Below are positions 1-8,541 of a stretch of 64,000 nucleotides of DNA, in pieces. Both the position numbers and the translations under genes were made by a program. Positions within the stretch are counted from its first letter, which is position 1, and each line of letters starts with the position of its first letter. The notes under the pieces are model-generated. The model was not told the origin of the DNA and ran no database searches. It saw only the letters and a program-made list of their open reading frames with translations. This DNA comes from Rhizobium sp. BK316 (GTDB lineage Bacteria; Pseudomonadota; Alphaproteobacteria; Rhizobiales; Rhizobiaceae): positions 868,001-932,000 of the forward strand of contig NZ_JACHZR010000003.1 of assembly GCF_014193695.1 (NCBI RefSeq), given 5' to 3'.

Positions 1-206
1 ATCAGGCGCGTCACTTCGCCGGTGCCGCAGGCAAGCTCCAGCACGCGCTTAGGCTCAACGTCGAGGGCATCGCGGATCGGCTTCTGCCAGGCGTCTGCCT
101 CCGGGCCGGGGGCGATCCTGTGGCCGAAGGCGAGGTCGAAGGTTTCAGAGCGCTTCGACCAGTAGTCGCGGATCTCTTCCTTGAGATCGAAATTCACTCC
201 ATCCAT
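1..206 (-). CDS. Class I SAM-dependent methyltransferase, C-terminus beyond window
   Basis: Only the first 68 or so codons are present. The reading begins with an ATG at 206 (MDGVNFDLKEEI) and runs off the left edge. Residues about 55-65 read LELACGTGEV, which matches glycine-rich motif I of Rossmann-fold methyltransferases and binds S-adenosylmethionine. The start lies 3 bases after the stop of the ABC ATPase, so this is the last visible gene of the riboswitch-controlled transporter operon. The substrate cannot be read from the sequence. Its position suggests a role linked to the imported corrinoid or metal ligand, but that is inference. Confidence 0.75.
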   Translation of the reverse strand, partial: MDGVNFDLKEEIRDYWSKRSETFDLAFGHRIAPGPEADAWQKPIRDALDVEPKRVLELACGTGEVTRL

Positions 207-209
207 GTC

Positions 210-970
<761 letters not shown>

Positions 971-974
<4 letters not shown>

Positions 975-2011
975 GCGCTTCTCCGCACGCGATAGAGGAT
1001 GATGGCGAAGGCCGGGGCGCCGAAGAGCGCGGTGACGACGCCGATCGGCAGGATCTGCTGCGGAATGATGATGCGCGAGATGATATCGGCGCCGACCATG
1101 AAGAGCGCGCCACCAAGCGCGGTCGCCGGCAGCAGGCGGCCATGGACGGGACCGACGAGGAAGCGGGCGGCATGGGGAATCACGAGGCCGACGAAGCCGA
1201 TGGAGCCGACCATGCTGACGACGCTCGCCGTCATCGCGGCCGTGACGGCGAGCAGAGTGAACTGCACGCGGCGCACGGGGACACCGAGCGCGGCTGCGGC
1301 ATCCGTGCCGAAGGCGAAGGCATCGAGGGCGCGCACATGCGCCAGGCAGAGGATGAAGCCGATCACGGCAATGGGCACGGAGAGATAGACATCCGGCCAG
1401 CGCACGCCGCTCAGCGATCCCAGCAGCCAGAAGAGCACGCCGCGGGCCTGTTCGGCATTGGCCGAAGTGGTGACGATATAGGAGGTCAGCGCATTGAAGA
1501 GCTGCGAGCCCGCCACGCCGCAGAGGATGATGCGCTCGCTGGTGCCGCCCGCACCCGCGGCGAGTACGCCGACCAGCAGGAAGGCGGCGACCGCGCCGAT
1601 GAAGGCGCCGCTCGACAGGCCGAGTACGCCATAACCGAAGCCTAATATCATGATGCAGACGGCTCCCGTCGATGCGCCGGCGGAGATGCCGAGCACATAG
1701 GGTTCGGCAAGCGGGTTGCGCAGCAGCGCCTGCAGGATCGCGCCGCAGAGTGCCAGCGACGCGCCGGCACTGGCCGCCACCAGCGCGCGGCTGAGGCGGT
1801 AATCCCAGATGATGCCCTGATGGATGCGGCTGAGCTCGAACGCCGTGCCGAACAGGCGGTTGGAGACCGCCTTTGCCGTGGTGCCGAGCGGAATGGCGAT
1901 CTCGCCGATCGACACGGCAAGGCTGACCATCAGGCCGAGCAGGATGACGGCGGCGATGGTGAGTGCGGCAAGCGCCCACCATCTCCTCTGTGGCGAAAGC
2001 GCCTGGCTCAC
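971..2011 (-). CDS. btuC: FecCD/BtuC-family ABC transporter permease
   Basis: A 346-residue inner membrane protein with the many hydrophobic helices and the conserved G-x-x-x-Q-x-x-x-x-N-P-L-A stretch (ILQALLRNPLAEPYVLG) of the FecCD/BtuC permease family, which carries metal-siderophore, haem or cobalamin substrates. Translation starts at a GTG at 2011 that overlaps the stop of the binding-protein gene (GTGA). Its own stop overlaps the ATPase start. The order binding protein, permease, ATPase and the riboswitch upstream support a B12-type importer. Confidence 0.87.
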
Positions 2012-3024
2012 TGTGTCAGACCGAAGGACTTGATGCCCTTTGCCAGCGTTTCGATGCCGTCGATGGTGCGGATCGTCGGGTTCATCGACTGCGCGTCCAT
2101 CATGATGAAGCGCTTGCTTTTCACCGCATCCAGTTCCCCGGTGACCGGATCATTCTCCAGGAAATCCACCTTCACCTTGGGATCGTCGGCGGCATAGCGG
2201 CGGCGGTCCATCGTGGCGATGACGATGACGGAAGGATTGGCCTGCGTAATGGTTTCCCAGCCGACGAGGGGCCATTCCTCTTCAGTCGTCACGACGTTTC
2301 TCGCGCCGAGCGTTTTCAGGATATAGGCCGGGGCGCTGTTCTTGCCGGCGATGAAGGCATCGCCCTTGACCTCCTTGCTGGAGAACCAGAAGACGACGGG
2401 CAGGTTCTTGGCCGCAGCACCGGCGACGGAGGCAACGGCATCGGCCTCGCGCTTTTTCATCTCGGCGATCAGCGCGTCGCCGCGGTCTTTCACGTCGAAG
2501 ATCTCGGAGAGTTCGGCGATTTCCTGATAGATCAGGTCCATCGTGAACAGCTCCTTGCGCACGCCATCGCCGCCGTCGGTGTTGACCTTGGCGACGCAAT
2601 CGGCCGGCGCGACATAGGTGTTGATGCCGAGATCCCTGAATTGCTCGCGCTTGCCGACGGAGCCTTGCGTGCCGACATGCCATTCGAATTCGGCAGCCAC
2701 AAGATCGGGCTCCGCGCCGACGACGGATTCGAAGCTCGGGTCGTTATCGGCCAGCCGTTTGATCCCGCTGTTGGCATCGGCATATTGCGGCAGGACCGGA
2801 CCAACCCAGACGGCGGTGCCGGCTATCTTGTCGGCAAGGCCGAGCGAGAACAGCACTTCGGTCATGCCCTGGCCGATCGAAACGATCTTGGCCGGCGCTT
2901 TTTCGAAGGTGACCTGCTGGCCGCAATTGGCGAGGGTGAGAGGATATTGGGTGGCGGCAAATGCGGGCGCAGCAAAGCCGGCCAGCCCGAGCGCGAGGGA
3001 AAAACTCTTCAGACGCTGTCGCAT
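2008..3024 (-). CDS. btuF: Periplasmic substrate-binding protein of the corrinoid-type ABC importer
   Basis: A 338-residue secreted protein. The chosen ATG at 3024 (MRQRLKSFSLALG) gives a clean signal peptide ending near AFAATQ and has GAGAG upstream; the open frame extends further back without a good signal. The body shows the type III binding-protein pattern: KIVSIGQGMTEVLFSLGLADKIAG near the N-terminus and a long backbone helix. It is the first transporter gene after the cobalamin riboswitch and the 21-codon leader ORF. In rhizobia this family also binds ferric siderophores, so the substrate call rests on the riboswitch. Confidence 0.82.
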   Translation of the reverse strand: MRQRLKSFSLALGLAGFAAPAFAATQYPLTLANCGQQVTFEKAPAKIVSIGQGMTEVLFSLGLADKIAGTAVWVGPVLPQYADANSGIKRLADNDPSFESVVGAEPDLVAAEFEWHVGTQGSVGKREQFRDLGINTYVAPADCVAKVNTDGGDGVRKELFTMDLIYQEIAELSEIFDVKDRGDALIAEMKKREADAVASVAGAAAKNLPVVFWFSSKEVKGDAFIAGKNSAPAYILKTLGARNVVTTEEEWPLVGWETITQANPSVIVIATMDRRRYAADDPKVKVDFLENDPVTGELDAVKSKRFIMMDAQSMNPTIRTIDGIETLAKGIKSFGLTQ

Positions 3025-3089
3025 GGGAAACTCTCGATCAAAAGGAAAAGGGCTGGCGGATGCCGGCTCGCGAAAGGGCGAGCTGGAGG

Positions 3090-3155
3090 CTAGCGGCGGA
3101 TCGTCCAATCGAGACGGATGGATGGCGGCAGGTGGAGAGGGGGCGTGTCAATCAT
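3090..3155 (-). CDS. 21-residue leader ORF between riboswitch and binding-protein gene
   Basis: A short frame begins with ATG at 3155 (MIDTPPLHLPP) and ends at 3090. It has an excellent ribosome-binding site, AAGGAG, five bases upstream of the start. It lies about 45 bases downstream of the B12 box and 66 bases upstream of the binding-protein start. It is proline-rich at the beginning and has no recognisable domain. It could be a translated leader through which the riboswitch acts. No independent evidence of expression is visible. Confidence 0.45.
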   Translation of the reverse strand: MIDTPPLHLPPSIRLDWTIRR

Positions 3156-3199
3156 GTCTGCTCCTTGTCGGGCATCCCCGCCCGGCTTGATTGGATCGT

Positions 3200-3435
3200 G
3201 ATCGACGGCAGGTCTCCTGGCTCGCGAATATGTGCCGGTCATCTGCCTTCCCGCGAAAACGCAGTGGCACGGCCCTGAGGCCGAGGGCATGACCGCTGAA
3301 GCGATCAACCCCGAGATCGACAATCCGCTTACAGTTGCGGGGGCAGCCACGGTCTCGGTCCCTCTTGGGTCGTCCTCACCGTGTTCCCTATTATTCCCCT
3401 CGGAGTTCTCTTCGGGGAACCGTCGCCCCGATCTA
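3200..3435 (-). promoter_or_regulatory. Adenosylcobalamin riboswitch
   Basis: Read on the minus strand, the element contains the B12 box AGCCAGGAGACCTGCC (3207-3222), a GCCACTG segment, the GGGAAGG segment and the core CCCCCGCAACTGTAAGCGG. A closing stem is formed by CGACGG at the 5' end and CCGTCG at the 3' end. These are the conserved blocks of the cobalamin riboswitch in the expected order. It controls the downstream leader ORF and the transporter operon, which is normally repressed when adenosylcobalamin is plentiful. Confidence 0.93.
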
Positions 3436-3436
3436 T

Positions 3437-3457
3437 GACGCCGCCATGGGCGACGTC
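3437..3457 (-). terminator. Hairpin downstream of the AztD-like gene
   Basis: GACGCCGCC, a three-base loop ATG, then GGCGACGTC form a 9-bp stem with one mismatch. It lies 36 bases past the stop of the metallochaperone gene and just before the riboswitch. There is no clear T-run, so it may only separate the two transcription units. Confidence 0.4.
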
Positions 3458-3492
3458 AAGCACCGGAATGCGAAGTGTGTCGGGTTCGAGGC

Positions 3493-4725
3493 TTAGTGGC
3501 TGGCGCCCGAGCCGCCGGCGGCGACAAGCCCGAAGGGCTGACCCTCGACGGGGATCGTGCGTACCTCCTTCAGCGTCTGCGTGCTGACGAGGCGGATCAG
3601 GCTGTGGCGGGGGTCGGTGATGGCGATATCATCGCCGGCCACGGCCAGCCGCGGGCGGGCATCGCGCCAATGGCCATCCTTGCTGTAGGGCTCGGTCACG
3701 GTTTCCGATCTCACGATCTCGCCCTTGACTGTGTCGAGCAGATGCAGCCTGCCGTCTTCAGTGAGGATATAGGCATTCTGGAATTTTGCCGGATCGAGGG
3801 TGAAATCGACGCGCCGTGTCGGAAGGTCGACGAGGCGGTAGGGCGTCTCGGTGCTGTCGGGATCGATCAATACCACCTTATCCTCCCCGTAATTGCCGAG
3901 GAAAAACTGCATGGAACGGCCGCCGAGCAGGGTGGAAACCTTGCCTTGCGGCAGCGATGCGCCATAGGCGAGCATCGCGAGTTTGGGGCCTTCCATGCCG
4001 CCGGGGCGGGCGACGAGTACGCCTTCCTCGCAACCGAAGGCGACGAGGCGGGCGGAGGTTGCCTCGCCATGCAGGCCGGTGCAGGGCGCAACATCGCCGA
4101 TCTGCCGGCCATCACGATCGAGCACCCGCAGGCCAAGGCGCGGCGGCAGTTCGCCCTCCTTGACCGGGGCCTGCATGTTGGGCGCGGAAACCAGCAGGTG
4201 ATTGCCCATGGGTACCGCGACGCCGTGATGGGCGGCGATGGTATTGACGGCCTTCGGCTCCGGCTTTTCCTGCAGCAGGCTGCTTTCCTTCAAGAGATCG
4301 AAGCGATCGGTGCGATCGTAGAAGATCGCCACGTCATCGCCATGCGTTACCACATGGCCCGGCTTCTCGCCCTTTATCGTCGCGCCGACCAGCTTCGGCG
4401 GCGTCACTTCGAGATCGCGATGCTCCCCATGATCGGAAAGGGCAATGCCGGTATCGATGACATGAACGACATTCTCTTCGCCCTGGACAGCAAAGACGGT
4501 GCGCCCGGTGTCGCTCAGCGACAGGGCGGCATAACCCTTGAGATCGAAGCGACCGATCTCACTCCCGCTCGCAAGATCGATGGCGCGGACGACCGGCAGG
4601 CTGTGATCAGCCACGAAAAGCCGCCAGCTCTGCTGCTGTTCCTCTTCGGCGCGGGAAGCCGATGGCAAGATAGCGGATGTCAGCGCGGTGGCGACTGCGA
4701 AGTTAGCGAAAAGGCGCCGGTACAT
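3493..4725 (-). CDS. aztD: Zinc metallochaperone AztD-like protein
   Basis: A 410-residue periplasmic protein with a signal peptide (MYRRLFANFAVATALTSAIL, cleavage near SRAEEE). The body reads as repeated beta-propeller strands (VRAIDLASGSEIGRFDLKGY, VFAVQGEENVVHVIDTG). A histidine-rich loop, SDHGEHRDL, follows the second blade. These features match AztD, which hands zinc to an AztC-type binding protein in other alphaproteobacteria. No aztABC genes are visible here; the next operon is the corrinoid-type importer. The ATG at 4725 lies 12 bases from a strong Zur-like palindrome, so zinc-starvation control is likely. Confidence 0.75.
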   Translation of the reverse strand: MYRRLFANFAVATALTSAILPSASRAEEEQQQSWRLFVADHSLPVVRAIDLASGSEIGRFDLKGYAALSLSDTGRTVFAVQGEENVVHVIDTGIALSDHGEHRDLEVTPPKLVGATIKGEKPGHVVTHGDDVAIFYDRTDRFDLLKESSLLQEKPEPKAVNTIAAHHGVAVPMGNHLLVSAPNMQAPVKEGELPPRLGLRVLDRDGRQIGDVAPCTGLHGEATSARLVAFGCEEGVLVARPGGMEGPKLAMLAYGASLPQGKVSTLLGGRSMQFFLGNYGEDKVVLIDPDSTETPYRLVDLPTRRVDFTLDPAKFQNAYILTEDGRLHLLDTVKGEIVRSETVTEPYSKDGHWRDARPRLAVAGDDIAITDPRHSLIRLVSTQTLKEVRTIPVEGQPFGLVAAGGSGASH

Positions 4726-4736
4726 GAAATCTCCCT

Positions 4737-4757
4737 TAATGTAATAACATTACATTA
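4737..4757. promoter_or_regulatory. Zur-like operator upstream of aztD
   Basis: The core AATGTAATAACATTACATT sits in a perfect inverted repeat with 9-bp arms and a 3-bp centre. It lies immediately upstream of the metallochaperone start in an otherwise GC-rich region. A second related sequence, TGTAACTTTATAACA read on the minus strand, is just upstream. AT-rich palindromes of this type are typical Zur sites in alphaproteobacteria. The palindrome is seen directly; the assignment to Zur is inferred. Confidence 0.65.
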
Positions 4758-4890
4758 TCGTTGTTATAAAGTTACATCTGCCTTGTCCAGTCCCAGCTGT
4801 TGGATTTTTGAGAAATTGAGGCACCGGCCTTGTTTGATGTCTGGCCGGCTTTTCATCGTGACCGGATCCCTTCGGCGCGTCCGACGACTA

Positions 4891-5508
4891 TTATGGCGCT
4901 GACTCCGCCATTTCTTCGCGATCCCGAAGGATGCGGTCGATCAGGCCCCATTCCACGGCCTCTTGCGCCGTCATGAAACGATCGCGATCCATGGCGGTCT
5001 CGAACTCCTCATAGGATCGGCCGCAATGTTCGGCGTAGAGGCGCGTCATGAGCTGTTTCGTCTTCCTGATTTCCTCCGCATGGATGAGCATGTCGGACGC
5101 CTGGCCCTGGAAGCCGCCGAGGGGCTGGTGGATGAGGATGCTGGCATTCGGCAGGGCGTACCGCTCTCCCGGCTGGCCGGCCATCAGCAGGAAGGAGCCC
5201 ATCGAGCGGGCCGTTCCCATGCAGAGCGTGTGCACCGGCGCGCGGATGAAGCGCATCGTGTCGTACATGGCAAAGCCGCTGGTCACGACGCCGCCAGGCG
5301 AATTGATGTAGAGATTGATCGGCTTCTTCGGATTTTCGGCTTCGAGGAACAGCAGTTGGGCGCAGACGATGGCCGAAACGGTGTCGTTGATCTCTCCGTT
5401 CAGAAAGATGATCCGCTCTCGCAGGAGCCGGGAATAGATGTCGAAGGATCGCTCCCCTCTCGAGGATTGTTCGACGACCATAGGGACGAGTTGCATCGTT
5501 TCGCGCAT
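4891..5508 (-). CDS. clpP: ATP-dependent Clp protease proteolytic subunit (ClpP paralogue)
   Basis: A 205-residue serine peptidase that forms the tetradecameric barrel degrading unfolded substrates delivered by ClpA or ClpX. The catalytic triad is intact: Ser102 in TARSMGSFL, His127 in ILIHQPLGG and Asp176 in MDRDRFMTA. The 25- and 49-residue spacings match the family. The segment before the serine is TAR instead of the common QAA, which suggests a paralogue distinct from the main housekeeping ClpP. The start at 5508 has GGAGTT nine bases upstream. It stands alone, with no clpX next to it. Confidence 0.9.
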   Translation of the reverse strand: MRETMQLVPMVVEQSSRGERSFDIYSRLLRERIIFLNGEINDTVSAIVCAQLLFLEAENPKKPINLYINSPGGVVTSGFAMYDTMRFIRAPVHTLCMGTARSMGSFLLMAGQPGERYALPNASILIHQPLGGFQGQASDMLIHAEEIRKTKQLMTRLYAEHCGRSYEEFETAMDRDRFMTAQEAVEWGLIDRILRDREEMAESAP

Positions 5509-5551
5509 CGGCGAACTCCAATCTTCCAGAGTTGATCAGGGGGCTGCCGCC

Positions 5552-5923
5552 TCAGGCGGCGAGCATCATGGTCCGGCTGTTGCTGTTGGCGACCGATCTC
5601 GAAAGCCGCTCGAAAGTGGCACCGGTCAGCTTGTGGACGATCCGCAGGCTGGTTCCGCCGGATGCATTCGGAGCGACCGTGAAGATGACGGTGCTTTCGA
5701 GATAGGGCGGGGCATCGTCGCGCAATCGGTAGCGGATTTCCTTGCCCGGTGTCTCGGAGAGCGATTGCGGATCGGCAAGCGCTTCCTTCGGCAGCCATTT
5801 CTCCCGGAATTCCGCAATGCTGATCGCGCGCCAGACCTTTTCCGGCGGCGCATCCAGCTCGTATGTCTGTTCGAAGCCGCTTTGTTGTTGCTTGGCTTGC
5901 ACCTTGGCTTTCACCTCGTTCAT
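5552..5923 (-). CDS. SRPBCC / AHSA1-type START-like domain protein
   Basis: A 123-residue cytoplasmic protein. FEQTYELDAPPEKVWRAIS and the FREKWLPKEA segment match the start of the SRPBCC/AHSA1 fold, a hydrophobic-ligand-binding domain. The ATG at 5923 overlaps the stop of the ArsR gene (ATGA). ArsR-SRPBCC pairs are a common two-gene arrangement in proteobacteria in which the regulator controls both genes. Residues beyond about 105 (SRSVANSNSRTMMLAA) are low in conservation signal. The ligand is unknown. Confidence 0.8.
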   Translation of the reverse strand: MNEVKAKVQAKQQQSGFEQTYELDAPPEKVWRAISIAEFREKWLPKEALADPQSLSETPGKEIRYRLRDDAPPYLESTVIFTVAPNASGGTSLRIVHKLTGATFERLSRSVANSNSRTMMLAA

Positions 5924-6234
5924 TGATCCATATCCTTCAACAAGAGCTTGAGAGCATCGATGCGGGCTGGCCAGTAGGCGCGATATTTCGCCAGCCATTG
6001 GGCGATGAGAGCCAGCCCATCCGGATCGACCTCGTAATTCACGAAACGGCCCTCTTTCTGTTCGCGCACCAGCCTTGCCGCCCGCAACACCGCGAGATGC
6101 TGGGACATGGCCGGCTGGCTGATATCCATGCCTTGGCGAAGCGCGCTGGCATTCATGCTGCCGGCGGCCAGTTTCTCGAAGATCGTGCGGCGGGTCGGGT
6201 CCGCGAGGGCACGGAAAATGTCGTGTTCCATCAT
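5920..6234 (-). CDS. ArsR-family transcriptional regulator
   Basis: A 104-residue winged-helix repressor. EHDIFRALADPTRRTIFEKL, the recognition region ISQPAMSQHLAVLRAARLV and the wing EQKEGRFVNYEV are diagnostic for the ArsR family. It lacks the metal-binding cysteine pair of classic ArsR, consistent with the non-metal subgroup paired with SRPBCC proteins. Two adjacent ATG codons (6234 and 6231) could start it; no clear ribosome-binding site precedes them. The inverted repeat just upstream is a likely autoregulatory operator. Confidence 0.85.
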   Translation of the reverse strand: MMEHDIFRALADPTRRTIFEKLAAGSMNASALRQGMDISQPAMSQHLAVLRAARLVREQKEGRFVNYEVDPDGLALIAQWLAKYRAYWPARIDALKLLLKDMDQ

Positions 6235-6241
6235 GACGACA

Positions 6242-6259
6242 CATAAGCACATACTTATG
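6242..6259. promoter_or_regulatory. Inverted repeat, probable ArsR operator
   Basis: CATAAG, a 6-base spacer CACATA and CTTATG form a perfect 6-bp inverted repeat. It is 8 bases upstream of the regulator start, where an autorepressor would bind. Confidence 0.5.
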
Positions 6260-6533
6260 CGATTCGCAAGGGCTGATGAGCGGGAACGCTGCGCGCTGCG
6301 GAGGGGAATGATCGGTCGAGGGTGAGGCGCCCCGGCAGTCAGGCGGGGAGAGGGGTGACGACGCGCGCCGACGATCAATGCGTCCAATGCGCTGCCAAGC
6401 GCTCGATCGAGCCTTGCCGTCGCCCCTCGTTTTCAGCAGCGAGCATTAGTTCTCTGCCCATATCCTGATGGCGCGAGAAACAGAACCGAAAACGAGACCG
6501 AGGCCCAGTGCTCAGCTGCTTTCCATGATCACA

Positions 6534-6959
6534 TCAGCGGTCGGTCGCCGCGTTGTTGAGGATACCCATACGGATCACGGTGACCCCGCCATCGGCAAAT
6601 TCGGGCAGGCGCGCGAACCAAGACTGCACATGCGGCGTCTGGTTATGCGCTTCGAAATCGGCCTGGCTGGCGAAGATCTCATAGAATATGAAATGTCCGG
6701 GCGCCTCGCGGCTCTCCTGAAGGAAGTAGAGCAAGTTCTTCGGTTCGGCGCGGACCTGCGGCACGAGCGATAGCGTGATGGCGCGCAGCGCATCTTCCTT
6801 GCCGGGCTTGGCGCGAACCTGTGCGACGACGGCATAAGCGTCGGCGGGAATATCGGCGTAGCGCAGGCCGCCGGCGTCGCGAGCGATCGCCGAGGGCGCT
6901 GCAAAAGCGGTCGCGAGCAGCGCCGCCGGCGTGATGTGGGACAGGAATCTCCGTGTCAT
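6534..6959 (-). CDS. Secreted antibiotic biosynthesis monooxygenase (ABM)/YgiN-like protein
   Basis: A 141-residue protein with a signal peptide (MTRRFLSHITPAALLATAFA, cleavage near AIARDAG). It is followed by a ferredoxin-like ABM domain: AVVAQVRAKPGKEDALRAI, NLLYFLQESREAPGHFIFYEI and FEAHNQTPHVQSWFA. Such domains act as quinol monooxygenases or small-molecule-binding dimers. The ATG at 6959 was chosen because GGAGAC precedes it and the signal peptide starts there. The exported form is less usual. It is downstream of the VOC remnant on the same strand. Confidence 0.72.
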   Translation of the reverse strand: MTRRFLSHITPAALLATAFAAPSAIARDAGGLRYADIPADAYAVVAQVRAKPGKEDALRAITLSLVPQVRAEPKNLLYFLQESREAPGHFIFYEIFASQADFEAHNQTPHVQSWFARLPEFADGGVTVIRMGILNNAATDR

Positions 6960-7097
6960 TACTTGTCTCCTTCCTTCGATTGCTCGCTCGCCGCTCTCAG
7001 GTCTCACGCTGGAGTTGCGCCATCGGGTTCGAGCCGAGGCACTGGTGAGGAAGGGGTTGGCGGGCGATGTCGCGGCAGCAGCAACACAGCTCTCCGC

Positions 7098-7245
7098 TCA
7101 GCGCGATGCGGCCACCATTTTACGTCGCGCTTCGAACGCATCGTCGAAGGTTTGCTTGACCGGACCCAGCGCCTGCACGAATTCGAGCTGTTCGCCTTCC
7201 GAGCCGGTGCAGTAGATCAGCCGCCACCCATCCGACTTGCCCTCG
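7098..7245 (-). pseudogene. C-terminal remnant of a VOC (glyoxalase-like) protein
   Basis: About 45 codons ending at 7098 read GWRLIYCTGSEGEQLEFVQ and then ALGPVKQTFDDAFEARRK. This resembles the last beta-strand and C-terminal helix of VOC/lactoylglutathione lyase family proteins, where a D/E-G-N-x-hydrophobic-E motif is usual. No family-like sequence continues further upstream; there the frame only opposes the AraC gene. The remnant appears to have lost its 5' part at the same point where the AraC gene lacks its N-terminus. Confidence 0.45.
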
Positions 7246-7923
7246 GTTATCGGGTTGGAATTGGCGTCGGGCCTGGTTTCCATGTTGCCGTTCGAAGGCG
7301 CACAGTGGCGCTTCGAGCAGCCGGTGAGCTTCATGCAATTCCACATTCCATTCGACCTGATGGGCATGGTTTGTGCTTCGCTGTTCGGAAAGGCGCTCAC
7401 CCACGACCATCTGCGGATGCCCGCCGACGTGCTGGATGCTCGGCTGTACCGTAGCCTGGAGCGCATACGGCATACAGCCTCCTCGATCGAGCCTACCAAT
7501 CTCCTCCTCGACAGTTGGGCATTGATCCTCGCCGAAACATTCCTTCTGCGGTTATCGAGTCACGGCGAGCGAAACGGGCACGGGCCATTCGGCAAGCTTC
7601 CGGCCCGGGGCATCGCACGCGTTGTCGATTACATCGAAGATGGCATCGACCATGACCTGCGGCTGTCATCGCTCGCGACCGTTGCAGGGATGAGTACCTA
7701 TCATTTTGCCCGTCGCTTCCAAGAGACGGTTGGCATGTCGCCCCATTCTTATGTGCTGGGACGGCGGATCGAACGGGCTGGAGCCTTGTTGCGCCGAAGG
7801 GATGTGCCGCTCGTCGATATCGCGCTTGCTTGCGGTTTTTCCAGCCAGTCCCATTTGACGACGGTGTTCCGCCGCTGTCTCGGTGTCACCCCAGGAGAGT
7901 ATCGCCGGCGCGCAGTGATTTAA
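7237..7923 (+). CDS. AraC-family transcriptional regulator, probably N-terminally truncated
   Basis: Residues about 128-228 form a complete AraC DNA-binding domain with two helix-turn-helix units: LRLSSLATVAGMSTYHFARR and the VPLVDIALACGFSSQSHLTT repeat, ending in the GVTPGEYRR motif. The N-terminal part is only about 125 residues, shorter than the usual effector domain of this 290-310 residue class. An in-frame stop lies at 7213. The possible starts are a TTG at 7237 and an ATG at 7282, neither with a good ribosome-binding site. The upstream sequence encodes a VOC remnant on the other strand, so the 5' end was probably deleted. Confidence 0.75.
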   Translation: MPSVIGLELASGLVSMLPFEGAQWRFEQPVSFMQFHIPFDLMGMVCASLFGKALTHDHLRMPADVLDARLYRSLERIRHTASSIEPTNLLLDSWALILAETFLLRLSSHGERNGHGPFGKLPARGIARVVDYIEDGIDHDLRLSSLATVAGMSTYHFARRFQETVGMSPHSYVLGRRIERAGALLRRRDVPLVDIALACGFSSQSHLTTVFRRCLGVTPGEYRRRAVI

Positions 7924-7956
7924 GTGGCTTGACGGTACCGCTGTCATAGGCACCGC

Positions 7957-8541
7957 CTAGCGCTCGATCGAACCGCGGCGGCGGATCTTCTTCTGCAGCA
8001 GCATCACGCCATAGAGCAGCGCCTCGGCGGTCGGGGGACAGCCCGGCACATAGATGTCGACAGGGACGACGCGGTCGCAGCCGCGCACCACCGAATAGGA
8101 ATAGTGGTAATAGCCGCCCCCATTGGCGCAGGAGCCCATGGAGATGACGTAGCGCGGCTCGGGCATCTGGTCGTAGACCTTGCGCAGCGCCGGCGCCATC
8201 TTGTTGCAGAGCGTGCCGGCGACGATCATCAGATCGGACTGGCGCGGGCTTGCGCGGGGAGCAACGCCGAAACGCTCCATGTCGTAGCGAGGCATGGCGA
8301 CCTGCATCATCTCGATGGCGCAGCAGGCGAGTCCGAAGGTCATCCACATCAGCGAGCCGGTGCGCGCCCAGGTGATGAGGTCGTCGGTCGAGGTCAGGAT
8401 GAAGCCGCGATCGGCAAGCTCGTCATTCATGTCCTGAAAAAGAGGGGGCATGTCCTGAAAAAGGGGGGGCATGCCCTGAAACATAGAGGGCATGCCTTGG
8501 GTATTGGCGGGAAGCAGGGTTTTTTCGGATCGGTCCGGCAT
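7957..8541 (-). CDS. nuoB: NADH-quinone oxidoreductase subunit B, stand-alone copy with repeat-bearing N-terminus
   Basis: A 194-residue protein homologous to the complex I subunit holding iron-sulphur cluster N2. The cluster ligands are present: Cys73-Cys74 (LACCAIEMM), Cys138 (GSCANGGG) and Cys168 (VPGCPPTAE). The N-terminal residues 17-38 are three copies of a heptad of type MPPLFQD, encoded by 21-bp tandem repeats and not part of the family core. No other nuo genes are nearby, so it is a paralogue of the operon copy. The ATG at 8541 has AAAGGAAAAGG upstream. Confidence 0.88.
   Translation of the reverse strand: MPDRSEKTLLPANTQGMPSMFQGMPPLFQDMPPLFQDMNDELADRGFILTSTDDLITWARTGSLMWMTFGLACCAIEMMQVAMPRYDMERFGVAPRASPRQSDLMIVAGTLCNKMAPALRKVYDQMPEPRYVISMGSCANGGGYYHYSYSVVRGCDRVVPVDIYVPGCPPTAEALLYGVMLLQKKIRRRGSIER
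8428..8490. repeat. Three 21-bp tandem repeats inside nuoB
   Basis: The units start at 8428, 8449 and 8470. The first two differ only at one base in the G/A tract. The third has several changes. Each unit encodes seven residues, so copy-number change would keep the frame. Confidence 0.9.

Noticed and set aside
975..1982. The 590-codon minus-strand frame that extends the ABC ATPase upstream
   Set aside because: Beyond residue 1 of the ATPase it is the shifted frame of the permease gene, which has a real membrane-protein sequence and a coupled GTG start.
1963..3093. Long plus-strand frame of 376 codons opposite the binding-protein gene
   Set aside because: It is the antisense shadow of a high-GC gene, without family motifs or ribosome-binding site. 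The same applies to the long frames at 3475-4902, 27338-28342, 30448-31968, 34272-35489 and 49515-50669.
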